Assembly (NCBI GenBank): GCA_963760405.1
Contig: CAVXCV010000006.1
Coordinates: 1-64,000 of the forward strand
Reading direction: 5' to 3'
From: RYN-230 sp963760405
Lineage (GTDB): Bacteria; Actinomycetota; Actinomycetes; Streptosporangiales; Streptosporangiaceae
Length of the DNA: 64,000 nt
The notes under the pieces are model-generated. The model saw only the letters and a list, made by a program, of their open reading frames with translations. It was not told the origin of the DNA and ran no database searches. A program made the position numbers and the translations under genes. Shown piece by piece: positions 44,431-52,638 of this stretch; positions within the stretch are counted from its first letter, which is position 1, and each line of letters starts with the position of its first letter.

Positions 44431-45681
44431 GCAGTGCACGGAAGGCCTGAGGGCCGCGCGGGGGTCAGGCGGCTGCGGATCGTGATGAACGGGGTGACCG
44501 GCCGGATGGGCGCCCGCCAGCATCTGGCCCGGTCCATCATGGCCATCCGGGCCGATGGCGGGCTGCGGCTGCCCGGCGGCGGCACCCTGTGGCCCGAGCC
44601 GGTGCTGGTCGGCCGGGACGCCGGCAAGCTCCGTGCGCTGGCCGCCGAGCATGGGCTGAGCGAGTGGACCACGTCCCTGCCCGAGGCGCTGGCCGACCCG
44701 GAGGCCGAGGTGTACTTCGACGCCCAGGTCAGCTCCGCCCGGGTAGCCGCACTTCGGGCCGCGATCGAGGCGGGCAAGCACGTGTACACCGAGAAGCCGC
44801 TCGCGCCGTCGCTGGCCGAGGCGATGAGCCTGGCCACGCTGGCCCGGGCGGCCGGGGTACGCGGCGGGGTGGTGGCCGACAAGCTGTTCCTGCCGGGCAT
44901 CGTGACCCTGAAGTCCCTGGCCAGCCGCGGCTTCTTCGGCCGCGTCCTGGCGGTGCGCGGTGAGTTCGGCTACTGGGTGTTCGAGGACGGCGACCCGCAG
45001 CTGCAGCGGCCGTCCTGGAACTACCGGAGCGAGGACGGCGGCGGGATCGTGCTGGACATGTTCCCGCACTGGAGTTACTTGCTGGAAAACGTGATCGCCC
45101 CGGTCCGCTCGGTCTACGCGACCGCGGCCACGCATGTCCCGGACCGCCGCGACGAGCAGGGCAAACCGTACCGGGCCAGCGCCGACGACGCGGCCTACGC
45201 CATCTTCGAGCTGGCCAACGGGGCCATCGCCCAGGTGAACTCGTCCTGGGCGACCCGGGTGCACCGCGGCGAGCTGGCCGAGTTCCAGGTGGACGGCACG
45301 GACGGCAGCGCCGTGGCCGGGCTGCACGACTGCGTCGTGCAGGACCGCGCCGCCACCCCGCGGGCGTACTGGAACCCGGATCAGCCCGCTGGCTGTGACT
45401 ACCGCAGCCAGTGGCGGCCCGCCACAGCCGCTGTCCCCGGGGGCGGAGGACCCGGGAACGGATTCCGCATGCAGTGGGAGCTCTTCCTGGCCCACGTCGC
45501 GGCCGGGACGCCGTACTCCCTCGATCTGCTGGCCGGGGTCCGCGGGGTGCAGCTCGCCGAGCTGGGCCTGCAGTCCTGGCGGGAGGGGCGCCGCCTGCCC
45601 GTGCCGCATCTGCCCGTGCCGCATCTTGCTCACCCGGACCCGGCTCACCCGGTTCCGGCTCATCCAGGCCAGGTGAGCTGA
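44425..45681 (+). CDS. Gfo/Idh/MocA-family sugar oxidoreductase
   Basis: NAD(P)-dependent sugar or inositol dehydrogenase family, 418 residues. The Rossmann start RLRIVMNGVTGRMGARQHLA is followed by the family EKP motif in GKHVYTEKPLAPS (Lys catalytic). The C-terminal domain contains SWNYRSEDGGGIVLDMFPHWSYLLE. GTG 44425 is needed because the first strand starts before the internal ATG 44485. The last residues are a repetitive His/Pro tail (LPVPHLPVPHLAHPDPAHPV). It starts a three-gene operon with DUF993 and a TIM-barrel isomerase, two bases apart. Substrate unknown, probably a sugar or a sugar acid. Confidence 0.86.
   Translation: MSAVHGRPEGRAGVRRLRIVMNGVTGRMGARQHLARSIMAIRADGGLRLPGGGTLWPEPVLVGRDAGKLRALAAEHGLSEWTTSLPEALADPEAEVYFDAQVSSARVAALRAAIEAGKHVYTEKPLAPSLAEAMSLATLARAAGVRGGVVADKLFLPGIVTLKSLASRGFFGRVLAVRGEFGYWVFEDGDPQLQRPSWNYRSEDGGGIVLDMFPHWSYLLENVIAPVRSVYATAATHVPDRRDEQGKPYRASADDAAYAIFELANGAIAQVNSSWATRVHRGELAEFQVDGTDGSAVAGLHDCVVQDRAATPRAYWNPDQPAGCDYRSQWRPATAAVPGGGGPGNGFRMQWELFLAHVAAGTPYSLDLLAGVRGVQLAELGLQSWREGRRLPVPHLPVPHLAHPDPAHPVPAHPGQVS
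45595..45657. repeat. Two pairs of 15-bp duplications in the oxidoreductase tail
   Basis: CTGCCCGTGCCGCAT is repeated at 45595-45609 and 45610-45624. GCTCACCCGG(A/T)(C/T)CCG-like units repeat at 45628-45642 and 45643-45657. Both have 15-base periods and keep the frame, giving a His/Pro-rich extension. Confidence 0.8.
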
Positions 45682-45683
45682 CC

Positions 45684-46805
45684 ATGCCGGGCGGGCACCG
45701 GATCGCGTTCGCCGCGGCGCACGTGGTCGCCGACCCCGCGGTCCAGCACCGGCCGGGCCAGCCCGCGCAGCTGGACTGGGCGGCCACCCTGGCGTTCCGG
45801 CATCATCTGTGGGACCAGGGCCTCGGCGTGGCCGAGGCCATGGACACCGCCCAGCGGGGCAGCGGGCTGGACTGGCCGGCCGCCCGAGAGCTGATCACCA
45901 GGACCGGTAGCGAAGCGGCGGCGGTGGCGGGCCGGCTCGCCTGCGGGGCAGGCACCGACCAGCTCCCCGGGGCATGCTGCCTATGGCAGGCCCCGCACGG
46001 GCCCGGCGAGCACGGGCCGCCGTACAGCCTGGCCGCCATCCGCGGGGCCTACGCCGAGCAGATGGAGGCGGTGGAGCAGGCTGGCGGCCAGATCGTCCTG
46101 CTGGCCAGCCGCGCGCTGGCCACCGCCGCCCGCGGGCCCGAGGACTATCACGCGGTCTACAGCCCGTTGCTCTACCAGGCCAGCCAGCCTGTGATCCTGC
46201 ACTGGCTCGGCCCGGTGTTCGATCCCATGCTCAGCGGCTACTGGGGCTCGCCGGACCCGGACGAGGCCACGGCGAACCTGCTCACCCTGATCGCCGCGCA
46301 CCCGGCCCGGGTGGATGGGGTGAAGCTCTCGCTGCTCGACGAGGAGCGGGAACGTGCCTTCCGGGCCGCGCTGCCCTCCGGCGTCCGGCTCTACACCGGC
46401 GACGACTACCACTACCTGCCGCTGATCCGGGGAGATGACACCGGGCACAGCGACGCCCTGCTGGGCATCCTGGACCCGCTCGCGGTGCCGGCCGGGGCGG
46501 CCCTGACCGCCCTGGCCGCTGGCGACCTGCGCCGCTACGACGAACTGCTGGCCCCGACCGTGCCACTGGCCCGTGAGCTGTTCGCTGACCCGGTCCCGCA
46601 CTACAAGACCGGGATCGTGTTCCTCGCCTGGCTGACCGGCCATCAGGACAGGTTCGTCATGCTGGCCGGGGCGCACCGGCACCGGACCGCCCGCCAGCTG
46701 GCCGGGCTGCTGCCGCTGGCCGAGGCGGCCGGGATCCTGCCCGATCCGGAGCAGGCGGCGTGGCGGCTGCGTGAATACCTGGCCGGCGGCCAGGCGCGGG
46801 CGTGA
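45684..46805 (+). CDS. DUF993 (dihydrodipicolinate-synthase-like) protein
   Basis: About 373 residues. Aldolase-superfamily TIM barrel judged from RVDGVKLSLLDEERERAFRA, with the Lys in the Schiff-base position, and from QPVILHWLGPVFDPML. DUF993 members accompany Gfo/Idh/MocA and xylose-isomerase-like proteins in sugar catabolic operons, but no reaction is firmly known to me. ATG 45684 is two bases after the previous stop, and the TGA overlaps the next GTG (GTGA), so translation of all three genes is coupled. The Lys suggests a retro-aldol or dehydratase step. Confidence 0.8.
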   Translation: MPGGHRIAFAAAHVVADPAVQHRPGQPAQLDWAATLAFRHHLWDQGLGVAEAMDTAQRGSGLDWPAARELITRTGSEAAAVAGRLACGAGTDQLPGACCLWQAPHGPGEHGPPYSLAAIRGAYAEQMEAVEQAGGQIVLLASRALATAARGPEDYHAVYSPLLYQASQPVILHWLGPVFDPMLSGYWGSPDPDEATANLLTLIAAHPARVDGVKLSLLDEERERAFRAALPSGVRLYTGDDYHYLPLIRGDDTGHSDALLGILDPLAVPAGAALTALAAGDLRRYDELLAPTVPLARELFADPVPHYKTGIVFLAWLTGHQDRFVMLAGAHRHRTARQLAGLLPLAEAAGILPDPEQAAWRLREYLAGGQARA

Positions 46806-47668
46806 CCGCCAGCCGGGAGCTGGCCCCCGGGGCTGGCCCGGAGGCGCTGCGCTGGCTCTCCCTGAACCAGGCGACAACCCGGCACTGGGGCATGGCGGAG
46901 GTGGTGCGCGGCTGCGCCGAGGCGGGCCTGCGCGGGATCGGGCTGTGGCGGGACGCGGTGCACCAGGCAGGCGCCGCGCGGACGGCACGGCTGGTCCGCG
47001 CGGCGGGCCTGACCGTGACCAGCCTGTGCCGCGGCGGGTTCTTCCCGGCCGGGACCACCGCAGGCCGCCAGGCCGCGCTGGCCGACAATCGCGCCGCGGT
47101 AGATGAGGCCGCGGCCGTGGGCGCGCCAGTGCTGGTGCTGGTCTGCGGCGGCCTGCCGGACGGCGACCGCGACCTGCCCGGTGCCCGCGGGATGGTCGCC
47201 GACGGGCTGGCCGAGCTGGCGCCCTACGCGCAGTCCTGCGGGGTCCGGCTGGCCATCGAGCCGATGCACCCGATGTTCTGCGCGGACCGGTCGGTGATCA
47301 GCACCATCGGCCAGGCGCTGACCCTGGCCCGCCCGTTCCCGCCCGGGCAGGTCGGCATCATGGTGGACGCCTACCACGTGTGGTGGGATCCGGACCTGGC
47401 CGCGTCGCTCGCGGCCGCCGGGCCGCGGATCGCCGGCTTCCAGCTGTCGGACTGGGTCCTGCCGCTAGCCAGCGACGTGCTGCTGGCCCGTGGGCACATC
47501 GGGGACGGCTGCATCGACTTCCGCTCGCTGGACCGGGCGGTCCGGGCCGCGGGCTACCACGGCTGGACCGAGGTGGAGATCTTCAACGCCGGCATCTGGG
47601 CGGCGCCCGGTGCGCAGACGCTGCGCACCATCGTGGACCGGTACCGGCGGCACGTCGCACCTGGCTGA
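46802..47668 (+). CDS. Sugar phosphate isomerase/epimerase-like TIM-barrel protein
   Basis: 288 residues, AP_endonuc_2 / xylose-isomerase-like fold. The N-terminal SLNQATTRHWGMAEVVRGCA is followed by metal-ligand elements VRLAIEPMHPMF (Glu), MVDAYHVWWDP (Asp/His), GHIGDGCIDFRSL (His/Asp) and WTEVEIFN (Glu). It is likely an isomerase or epimerase of a keto-sugar. GTG 46802 overlaps the DUF993 stop. Third gene of the operon, facing the convergent lacI gene 48 bases away. Confidence 0.85.
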   Translation: MTASRELAPGAGPEALRWLSLNQATTRHWGMAEVVRGCAEAGLRGIGLWRDAVHQAGAARTARLVRAAGLTVTSLCRGGFFPAGTTAGRQAALADNRAAVDEAAAVGAPVLVLVCGGLPDGDRDLPGARGMVADGLAELAPYAQSCGVRLAIEPMHPMFCADRSVISTIGQALTLARPFPPGQVGIMVDAYHVWWDPDLAASLAAAGPRIAGFQLSDWVLPLASDVLLARGHIGDGCIDFRSLDRAVRAAGYHGWTEVEIFNAGIWAAPGAQTLRTIVDRYRRHVAPG

Positions 47669-47716
47669 CCCGCCCACCAGGAGGCCTGGCCGCTGCGCCC
47701 GCGCCGGGAGGAGCGG

Positions 47717-48814
47717 TCAGGCCGGGGCCGCGGTGGAGTCGCGGATGACCAGCTGGGTGGACAGCTCCACCCGCTGGCTGCGCAGCGGGATGCCGTCGAT
47801 CAGGCTGGCCAGCATCTCGGCGGCGACCCGGCCCATGTCCGCCAGCGGCTGGCGCACCGTGGTCAGCGGCGGGGACACCCAGCGGGCAGCAGGCAGGTCA
47901 TCGAAGCCCACCACGCTGAGATCCTGCGGGACGCGCAGGCCGCGCTGCCGCGCCGCCTCGTACACGCCGAGCGCCTGCTGGTCGCTGCCCGCGAAGATGG
48001 CGGTCGGCGGGTCAGCCAGGTCCAGCAGCTCACCGCCGCGCACGAACCCGCCCTCGTGCCGGAAATCCCCGTGCCGGACCAGCGCCTGGTCCGGCAGCAC
48101 CCCCGCCTGCTCCAGCGCTGACCGGTAGCCGTCGGCCCGGGCCCGGCTGCACAAGTAGCTGGCAGGCCCGGTGATCGCGCCGATCCTGCGGTGACCGCAG
48201 CGGAGCAGATGGTCAGTGGCGGCGATGCCGCCCGCCCAGTTGGTCGCGCCCACGCTGGCAATGGCCGGATCGGGCAGGTTCACCGGATCGACTACCACCA
48301 GCGGCAGGCCCTCGGCCCGCAGCTGCCGCAGCTGCCGCCCGATCAGTTCTGAGGTGACCAGGATCACGCCGTCGGTGTCGTGACCCGCCAGCGCGCCGGT
48401 CCAGCTGGCGGGCCGGGCGTTGCCGTGCCGGACCGCCGACACGGCCGCGCTCAGGCCGTGACCGGAGCACCAGTCCTCCACCCCGCGCAGGATCTCCACG
48501 GCCCAGGGGCTGTCCAGGCCGTTGAAGATGAGGTCGATGAGCCCGGCCCGGCGGCCCCGGCGCAGCCCGGGACGCTGGTAGTTCAGCTCGCCGAGCAGCC
48601 GCTCCACCCGGGCCCGGGTACCCGGGGCCACGTCCGGCCGCCCGTTGACGACTTTCGAGACCGTGGGCAGTGACACGCCCGCCTCGGCGGCGACAGCGGC
48701 CAGCGTGGGCCGCCGGCGCGGCGCGGCCTCCGGGCGGGTGCCGCTGGCCGCCGCCGGGGACGGGGCGGCTCCGGCCCGGCCGCCCGGCCCCGGCAGGCTG
48801 CCTGCGCTCGCCAC
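47717..48814 (-). CDS. LacI-family transcriptional regulator
   Basis: About 365 residues. A disordered Pro/Ala N-terminus precedes the HTH PTLAAVAAEAGVSLPTVSKVVNGRPDVAPGTRARVERL (quoted in parts: LAAVAAEAGVSLPTVSKV carries the recognition helix), then hinge LGELNYQRPGL and a periplasmic-binding-protein core (DGVILVTSEL, GHRRIGAIT, VVGFDDLPAARWVSPPLTTVRQP). The start is uncertain: GTG 48814 leaves a 30-residue lead before the HTH. Convergent with the DUF993 operon. AGTTTCGG appears in its upstream region, as before xylB and the Gfo genes, so it is the best candidate for regulator of all these genes. Confidence 0.9.
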   Translation of the reverse strand: MASAGSLPGPGGRAGAAPSPAAASGTRPEAAPRRRPTLAAVAAEAGVSLPTVSKVVNGRPDVAPGTRARVERLLGELNYQRPGLRRGRRAGLIDLIFNGLDSPWAVEILRGVEDWCSGHGLSAAVSAVRHGNARPASWTGALAGHDTDGVILVTSELIGRQLRQLRAEGLPLVVVDPVNLPDPAIASVGATNWAGGIAATDHLLRCGHRRIGAITGPASYLCSRARADGYRSALEQAGVLPDQALVRHGDFRHEGGFVRGGELLDLADPPTAIFAGSDQQALGVYEAARQRGLRVPQDLSVVGFDDLPAARWVSPPLTTVRQPLADMGRVAAEMLASLIDGIPLRSQRVELSTQLVIRDSTAAPA

Positions 48815-48876
48815 GGCCGCACCTGACCCTTCCCGCCGTGCTACCCGGGGTGCCGGGCCGCACCTGGCGCTAGCGG

Positions 48877-48884
48877 CCGAAACT
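48877..48884. promoter_or_regulatory. AGTTTCGG half-site upstream of lacI
   Basis: CCGAAACT on the plus strand (AGTTTCGG reading toward lacI) lies 63 bases upstream of the GTG 48814. It equals the left eight bases of the sites at 44298 and 53771. The second half is poor here, so binding would be weaker. Confidence 0.4.
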
Positions 48885-49057
48885 CTTCGACGCGGGTATC
48901 GTAACGCACCGGCAGCCAGCGGCCCGGGCGGCGCTGCGCCCCCGGTGGTCAGTCCGCGGCCCCGGGCGCGGCCGGGGCCATGCCCCGGTCGAACGAGGCC
49001 AGGTACCCCTCGGCGAGGATCCGCTGGGCCCCACCTGGCTCGGCCGGCCACGCCTGC

Positions 49058-50584
49058 TCAGCGGAGTTGGCTGAGCAGGTTCTTGTTCCAGACGAGCACC
49101 TGGTAGGGACCGACGTGATAGGTGTGCGCGGGCCGGCCGAACGTCGCCAGGACCGGGCTGACGCTGGTGAAGCCGGGGTATTCGGCGACGCTGGGGGCTA
49201 GTACCACGAAGGTGGCCCGGCTGCGCCGCGGGTCGTACCAGGCTGCGTTCGTCTCGAGCGTGCCCCGGGTCAGCCGGCCGCCAGCGGGGGTCACCAGCCG
49301 GATCCGGACCCGGCCCGCGCTGGTCAGCGTGACCACGTTGGACTCCCAGTAGCCAGACAGCCCGGTCCGCAGGTGCCGGGCCTCCAGCCACGAGGTGAGC
49401 TGCTGGTTCTGCGCGGGCACCGGCGGCTGGCTGAGCTCATGCCCCAGGCCAGCCAGGTAACCAGCCAGCACGACCAGCAGTAGCGGCGCCAGCCGGGCCG
49501 CCAGCAGCCGCCCCGCCAGCAGCCGCCCCGCCAGCGCCGCGCTCAACGGCAGCACCGGTGCGATCTCCCGGGTCGCGGTGACCGCGCCCGCCCTGGTGCT
49601 GAGCACGTAGGCGGCCAGGTTGATCACTATGCCCGCGATGAGCACCTGGGTGACCAGGTCGCTATCGCGCAGGAACCGCCGGGCCGCCAGCCACGCCCCC
49701 CACCCGGCCAGCAGCACGCCCGCCACATGCAACACGATGAACGCGGTGCTGGCCGTCAGCCGCTGCCCGAGGAAATCAGCCCCGCCCAGCAGCAGCAGCC
49801 CCTCGAACGCGATACCGGCGTGGGTCAGCACGGTCGGGCCGTCCTGGGCGAACTGGGTAGGCGGGGCCAGCACATAGAACCCGCCAGAGCTGTGGATGAC
49901 CCGCAGCACCAGGTCCGCCGCAGCCACTGCGGTGAGGGCGGCGGCGCCGAGGGCCAGGTCATACCATTGCGCGGCCAGCGGCTTGCGCTCGGCCAGCACC
50001 GCCCGGTAGACGCGGACCGCGGCCACCAGCGCGAGCGGCAGCGCCCCGATATAGACCACCAGCTGATCCGCCACAGCCGCCCAGGCCAGCAGCACCCCGG
50101 CCAGCACCGGCACCGGCCAGCGGCGCGGCGCCCGGTCCAAGACCAGCCACACCACCATCACCGGCACCGCCGTGCCAATGTGATCCGGGGAGGAGATGAG
50201 GATGTTCACCCCCGACGCCAGCTGCGGCGCCAGCATGATCCCGACCGCGACCAGCACCCGCACCAGCGCCGCCCGCCCCGTCGCCGCGCCCTTGGCCAGC
50301 ACCGCGGCCAGTACCACCACCAGCGTGTACGTCATCGCCGCGGCCACCTGCACCACACCCGCGCCCAGCCCCCGGGCCAGCTCCACCAGCATGTACTGCG
50401 GCAGCTCCGTGGTGTAGAACGACACATCCGTCATCGACCAGCCCCGCAGCAGCCAGTTACCGTGCAGCATGTCCCAGGCCTGCAACGCCTGGCTCGCCCC
50501 ATCAGAATTAACCGCCCGGGTCCGCGCCAGCAGCAGATAACACCCGAACGCGGCCAGCACACCCACCACCCACACCACCGCCAC
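49058..50584 (-). CDS. Polytopic membrane protein, possibly GT-C type glycosyltransferase-like
   Basis: About 508 residues with ten or more hydrophobic helices (VVWVVGVLAAFGCYLLL, VVQVAAAMTYTLVVVLAAVLA, VPVMVVWLVL, and others) and a C-terminal soluble beta-rich domain ending WNKNLLSQLR. A luminal acidic start (NSDGASQALQAWDMLHGNWL) after helix 1 resembles the DD/DE loop of GT-C enzymes such as mannosyltransferases; substrate unknown. The chosen GTG 50584 is inside the first helix region. Upstream, MGQVSASEAFLPETEDDEAV at 50841 in another frame looks like a natural N-terminus, separated by GC-rich short repeats, so an indel near 50640-50760 may have cut the true start. Confidence 0.6.
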   Translation of the reverse strand: MAVVWVVGVLAAFGCYLLLARTRAVNSDGASQALQAWDMLHGNWLLRGWSMTDVSFYTTELPQYMLVELARGLGAGVVQVAAAMTYTLVVVLAAVLAKGAATGRAALVRVLVAVGIMLAPQLASGVNILISSPDHIGTAVPVMVVWLVLDRAPRRWPVPVLAGVLLAWAAVADQLVVYIGALPLALVAAVRVYRAVLAERKPLAAQWYDLALGAAALTAVAAADLVLRVIHSSGGFYVLAPPTQFAQDGPTVLTHAGIAFEGLLLLGGADFLGQRLTASTAFIVLHVAGVLLAGWGAWLAARRFLRDSDLVTQVLIAGIVINLAAYVLSTRAGAVTATREIAPVLPLSAALAGRLLAGRLLAARLAPLLLVVLAGYLAGLGHELSQPPVPAQNQQLTSWLEARHLRTGLSGYWESNVVTLTSAGRVRIRLVTPAGGRLTRGTLETNAAWYDPRRSRATFVVLAPSVAEYPGFTSVSPVLATFGRPAHTYHVGPYQVLVWNKNLLSQLR

Positions 50585-50892
50585 CGGGCGCGGCCGCCAG
50601 GGCGCCCGGCGGCCCGCCGCAGGAGCTGACCGGACAGCAGCGGCCGCCGCGGAGGGCGCCGGGCTGGCAGCCGCCGGACAGCGGGCGCCGGGACAGCGGC
50701 TGCCGGGACAGCGGCCGCTGGCTGGGAGCTGGCCGGGCGGGAGCTGGCCGGGCCGGGCGCCTGGTCGCCGCCACCGGGCCGTACTGCCTCGTCATCCTCT
50801 GTCTCGGGCAGAAATGCTTCGCTCGCACTCACCTGCCCCATTGCATCACGCCCAGTTCAGCGCATGGCGGCCGATCAGCGCAGGTTCCCGGG

Positions 50893-51623
50893 TCATTCGG
50901 CCCGGAGCACATCAGCCGGGCGCCCCCGCGCCGCGGACTCGCCCGGAATGGCCGCCACGGCGACGGCCAGGGCCAGCGCCGCCGCGACCAGGACGGCGAA
51001 CCACCGCCCGGGAACGTCCAGCACGGGCAGGATGCCGAGCTGGCCGCTGAAGATCAGCCAGGCCACCCGGCCGCAGACGAGCCCGGCCGGGATGCCGATC
51101 ACCAGCGCCACCCCGACCAGGGTGACCGCCTGCCAGGCCACGGCCGCCCGTACCTGGCGGCGGGTGAAGCCGATGCAGCGCAGCACGGCCAGGTCCCGGC
51201 GGCGGCGCTGGGCCGACGTGAGCAGCAAATGCACGATGGTCAGCAGGGCCAGGGCGCCGAGGGACAGCCCGACGCCTGGCCCGCGAGCGGGTAGTCGTCC
51301 TGCGGGCAGCTGAGCACGATGGAGGCCGGGGTCAGCACGGTGAAGGTGGTCATCGGGGCCGAGGCGATGACCTAGGGGAGCCGGGCCAGCTTCGCCGCCG
51401 GGAGGTTGGCGAACACACTTTCCTGGGCCGGCCCGGTATCGATCAGGTCATCAGGAGACGCGCTGAAAGCGACCAGGGCTGGATAGGCCGCATCAGTGCG
51501 CCGGGCACCGGCTGCCGCCGCGGTGACCAAGCCACCAGCCAGGCCCGCGAGCACGGCCAGCGCCAGCCAGGACCGCCAGCGCCGGCCCAGCTCGGCGGCG
51601 AAGACCATCCATACGGCGGTCAT
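50893..51623 (-). pseudogene. Decayed FtsX-like ABC transporter permease
   Basis: Two ends of one FtsX/MacB-like permease remain. The start (GTG/ATG 51623) gives VFAAELGRRWRSWLALAVLA and the N-terminal TM, then a stop at 51372. After a shift and a large internal deletion, the C-terminal TM bundle resumes from about 51290: LLTSAQRRRRDLAVLRCIGF, the FtsX repeat motif, to the stop at 50893. The extracellular domain and the middle are missing (a normal member is over 700 residues). No ATPase gene is present nearby. Confidence 0.7.
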
Positions 51624-51879
51624 GGCTGAACATCACCTGGGGTTCCTGGCAGCAACGGCTGAGGTGTGCACCTCTATCTCCGCACGCCGCGTTCCGGCTG
51701 AACAGGGGGCAGGCACGACCAGGTCCCGGGGTACTCCCCCCACCCCGGTCCCGGGACCCCGACTGGCTACTGCGCGGTGGGCAGATGGTAGCCGGTGAGC
51801 TGGCCGCACATGCCGTACCGGGGCGGCCCGGCGTCTCGCTCCGCCCGCAGCAGGGTCCCGTCCCGCAGGTGCGCCGGGT
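51624..51879. other. Short degenerate stretch
   Basis: 256 bases between the FtsX remnant and DUF6807. The minus strand frame 51767-51880 (DGTLLRAERDAGPPRYG) resembles the end of some other protein but has no start or partner, and there is no clear promoter. Likely debris of the same deletion events that damaged FtsX. Confidence 0.4.
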
Positions 51880-52638
51880 TCATCGCCTCGACGCCGTCCA
51901 GGTGAGTGCCGGGATGTTGCCGGGCACGTCGCGGAAGACCAGGGTGGCGGCGTGGCCGGGCGCGCCATGCGGCCCGGTGCTCTGCTGCCCAGTGAAGGCC
52001 AGCCACGGCCCACGCCAGCCCATGTACTCATCCTGCCCGGTCCCGTCCGGGGTGACTACCTGGCCGCCGGTGAACGAGGCTGGCCCGCGCCAGAACAGCC
52101 CGCCGTAGCCCGCGTTGTCCCGGCCCTCCGTGGTGCGGCTGCCGATCCGGAGGCTGGCGCCGCGCACGTTGCGCAGGGTCGTCCGGAAGTCCAGCGCCCA
52201 GGCGGAGGCGCCCGCCAGCAGCCGGGCGCCGATCCGGCGCTGTTCGCGCAGCCACACCGCGCCCTGCTCGGTGATCCAGGTCAGCTCCTCGGCCAGCTCG
52301 GCCACGTCCGCCCACACCCCGGCCGTGGTGAACCCGTCGTGCCGCATCCGCCCGTTGTTGGGCAGCTGCCGGTACCCCTGCCCGCGCAGGTACGTCGGGC
52401 CACCCCAGAAGTTGGCCGGGCCCAGGTTCGGCAGCGCCCAGGAGATGCCCTTGTGCCACACGTGATCATCCGGCCGGTACCCGGTCACCACGTGCCCGGC
52501 GCGGGTGCGCACCGGGTGCAGGTACGGCCGCGGCGACTCGAGCTGGGCATCGCCGGGCCGGTAGACGTACCGCAGCAACTCGGCATCGTCATCGGCCAGC
52601 CGGACCTCCCGGCCGGTATCAGCCAGGCGGATCACCAT
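51880..52638 (-). CDS. DUF6807 (PmoA-family) protein, C-terminus apparently short
   Basis: 252 residues. Family elements: LRYVYRPGDAQLESPRPYLH near the start, VVTGYRPDDHVWHKGISWAL, FWGGPTYLRGQGY, and DNAGYGGLFWRGPASFTGG. ATG 52638 overlaps the end of the preceding Gfo/Idh/MocA gene (ATGGTGA), so they are coupled, the usual pairing for this family. It stops at GNIPALTWTASRR, where family members continue with one more strand set. The next 110 bases contain another open segment (LDGVEAMNPAHLRDGTLLRA) in a different frame. Probably truncated. Role unknown, likely sugar metabolism. Confidence 0.72.
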   Translation of the reverse strand: MVIRLADTGREVRLADDDAELLRYVYRPGDAQLESPRPYLHPVRTRAGHVVTGYRPDDHVWHKGISWALPNLGPANFWGGPTYLRGQGYRQLPNNGRMRHDGFTTAGVWADVAELAEELTWITEQGAVWLREQRRIGARLLAGASAWALDFRTTLRNVRGASLRIGSRTTEGRDNAGYGGLFWRGPASFTGGQVVTPDGTGQDEYMGWRGPWLAFTGQQSTGPHGAPGHAATLVFRDVPGNIPALTWTASRR

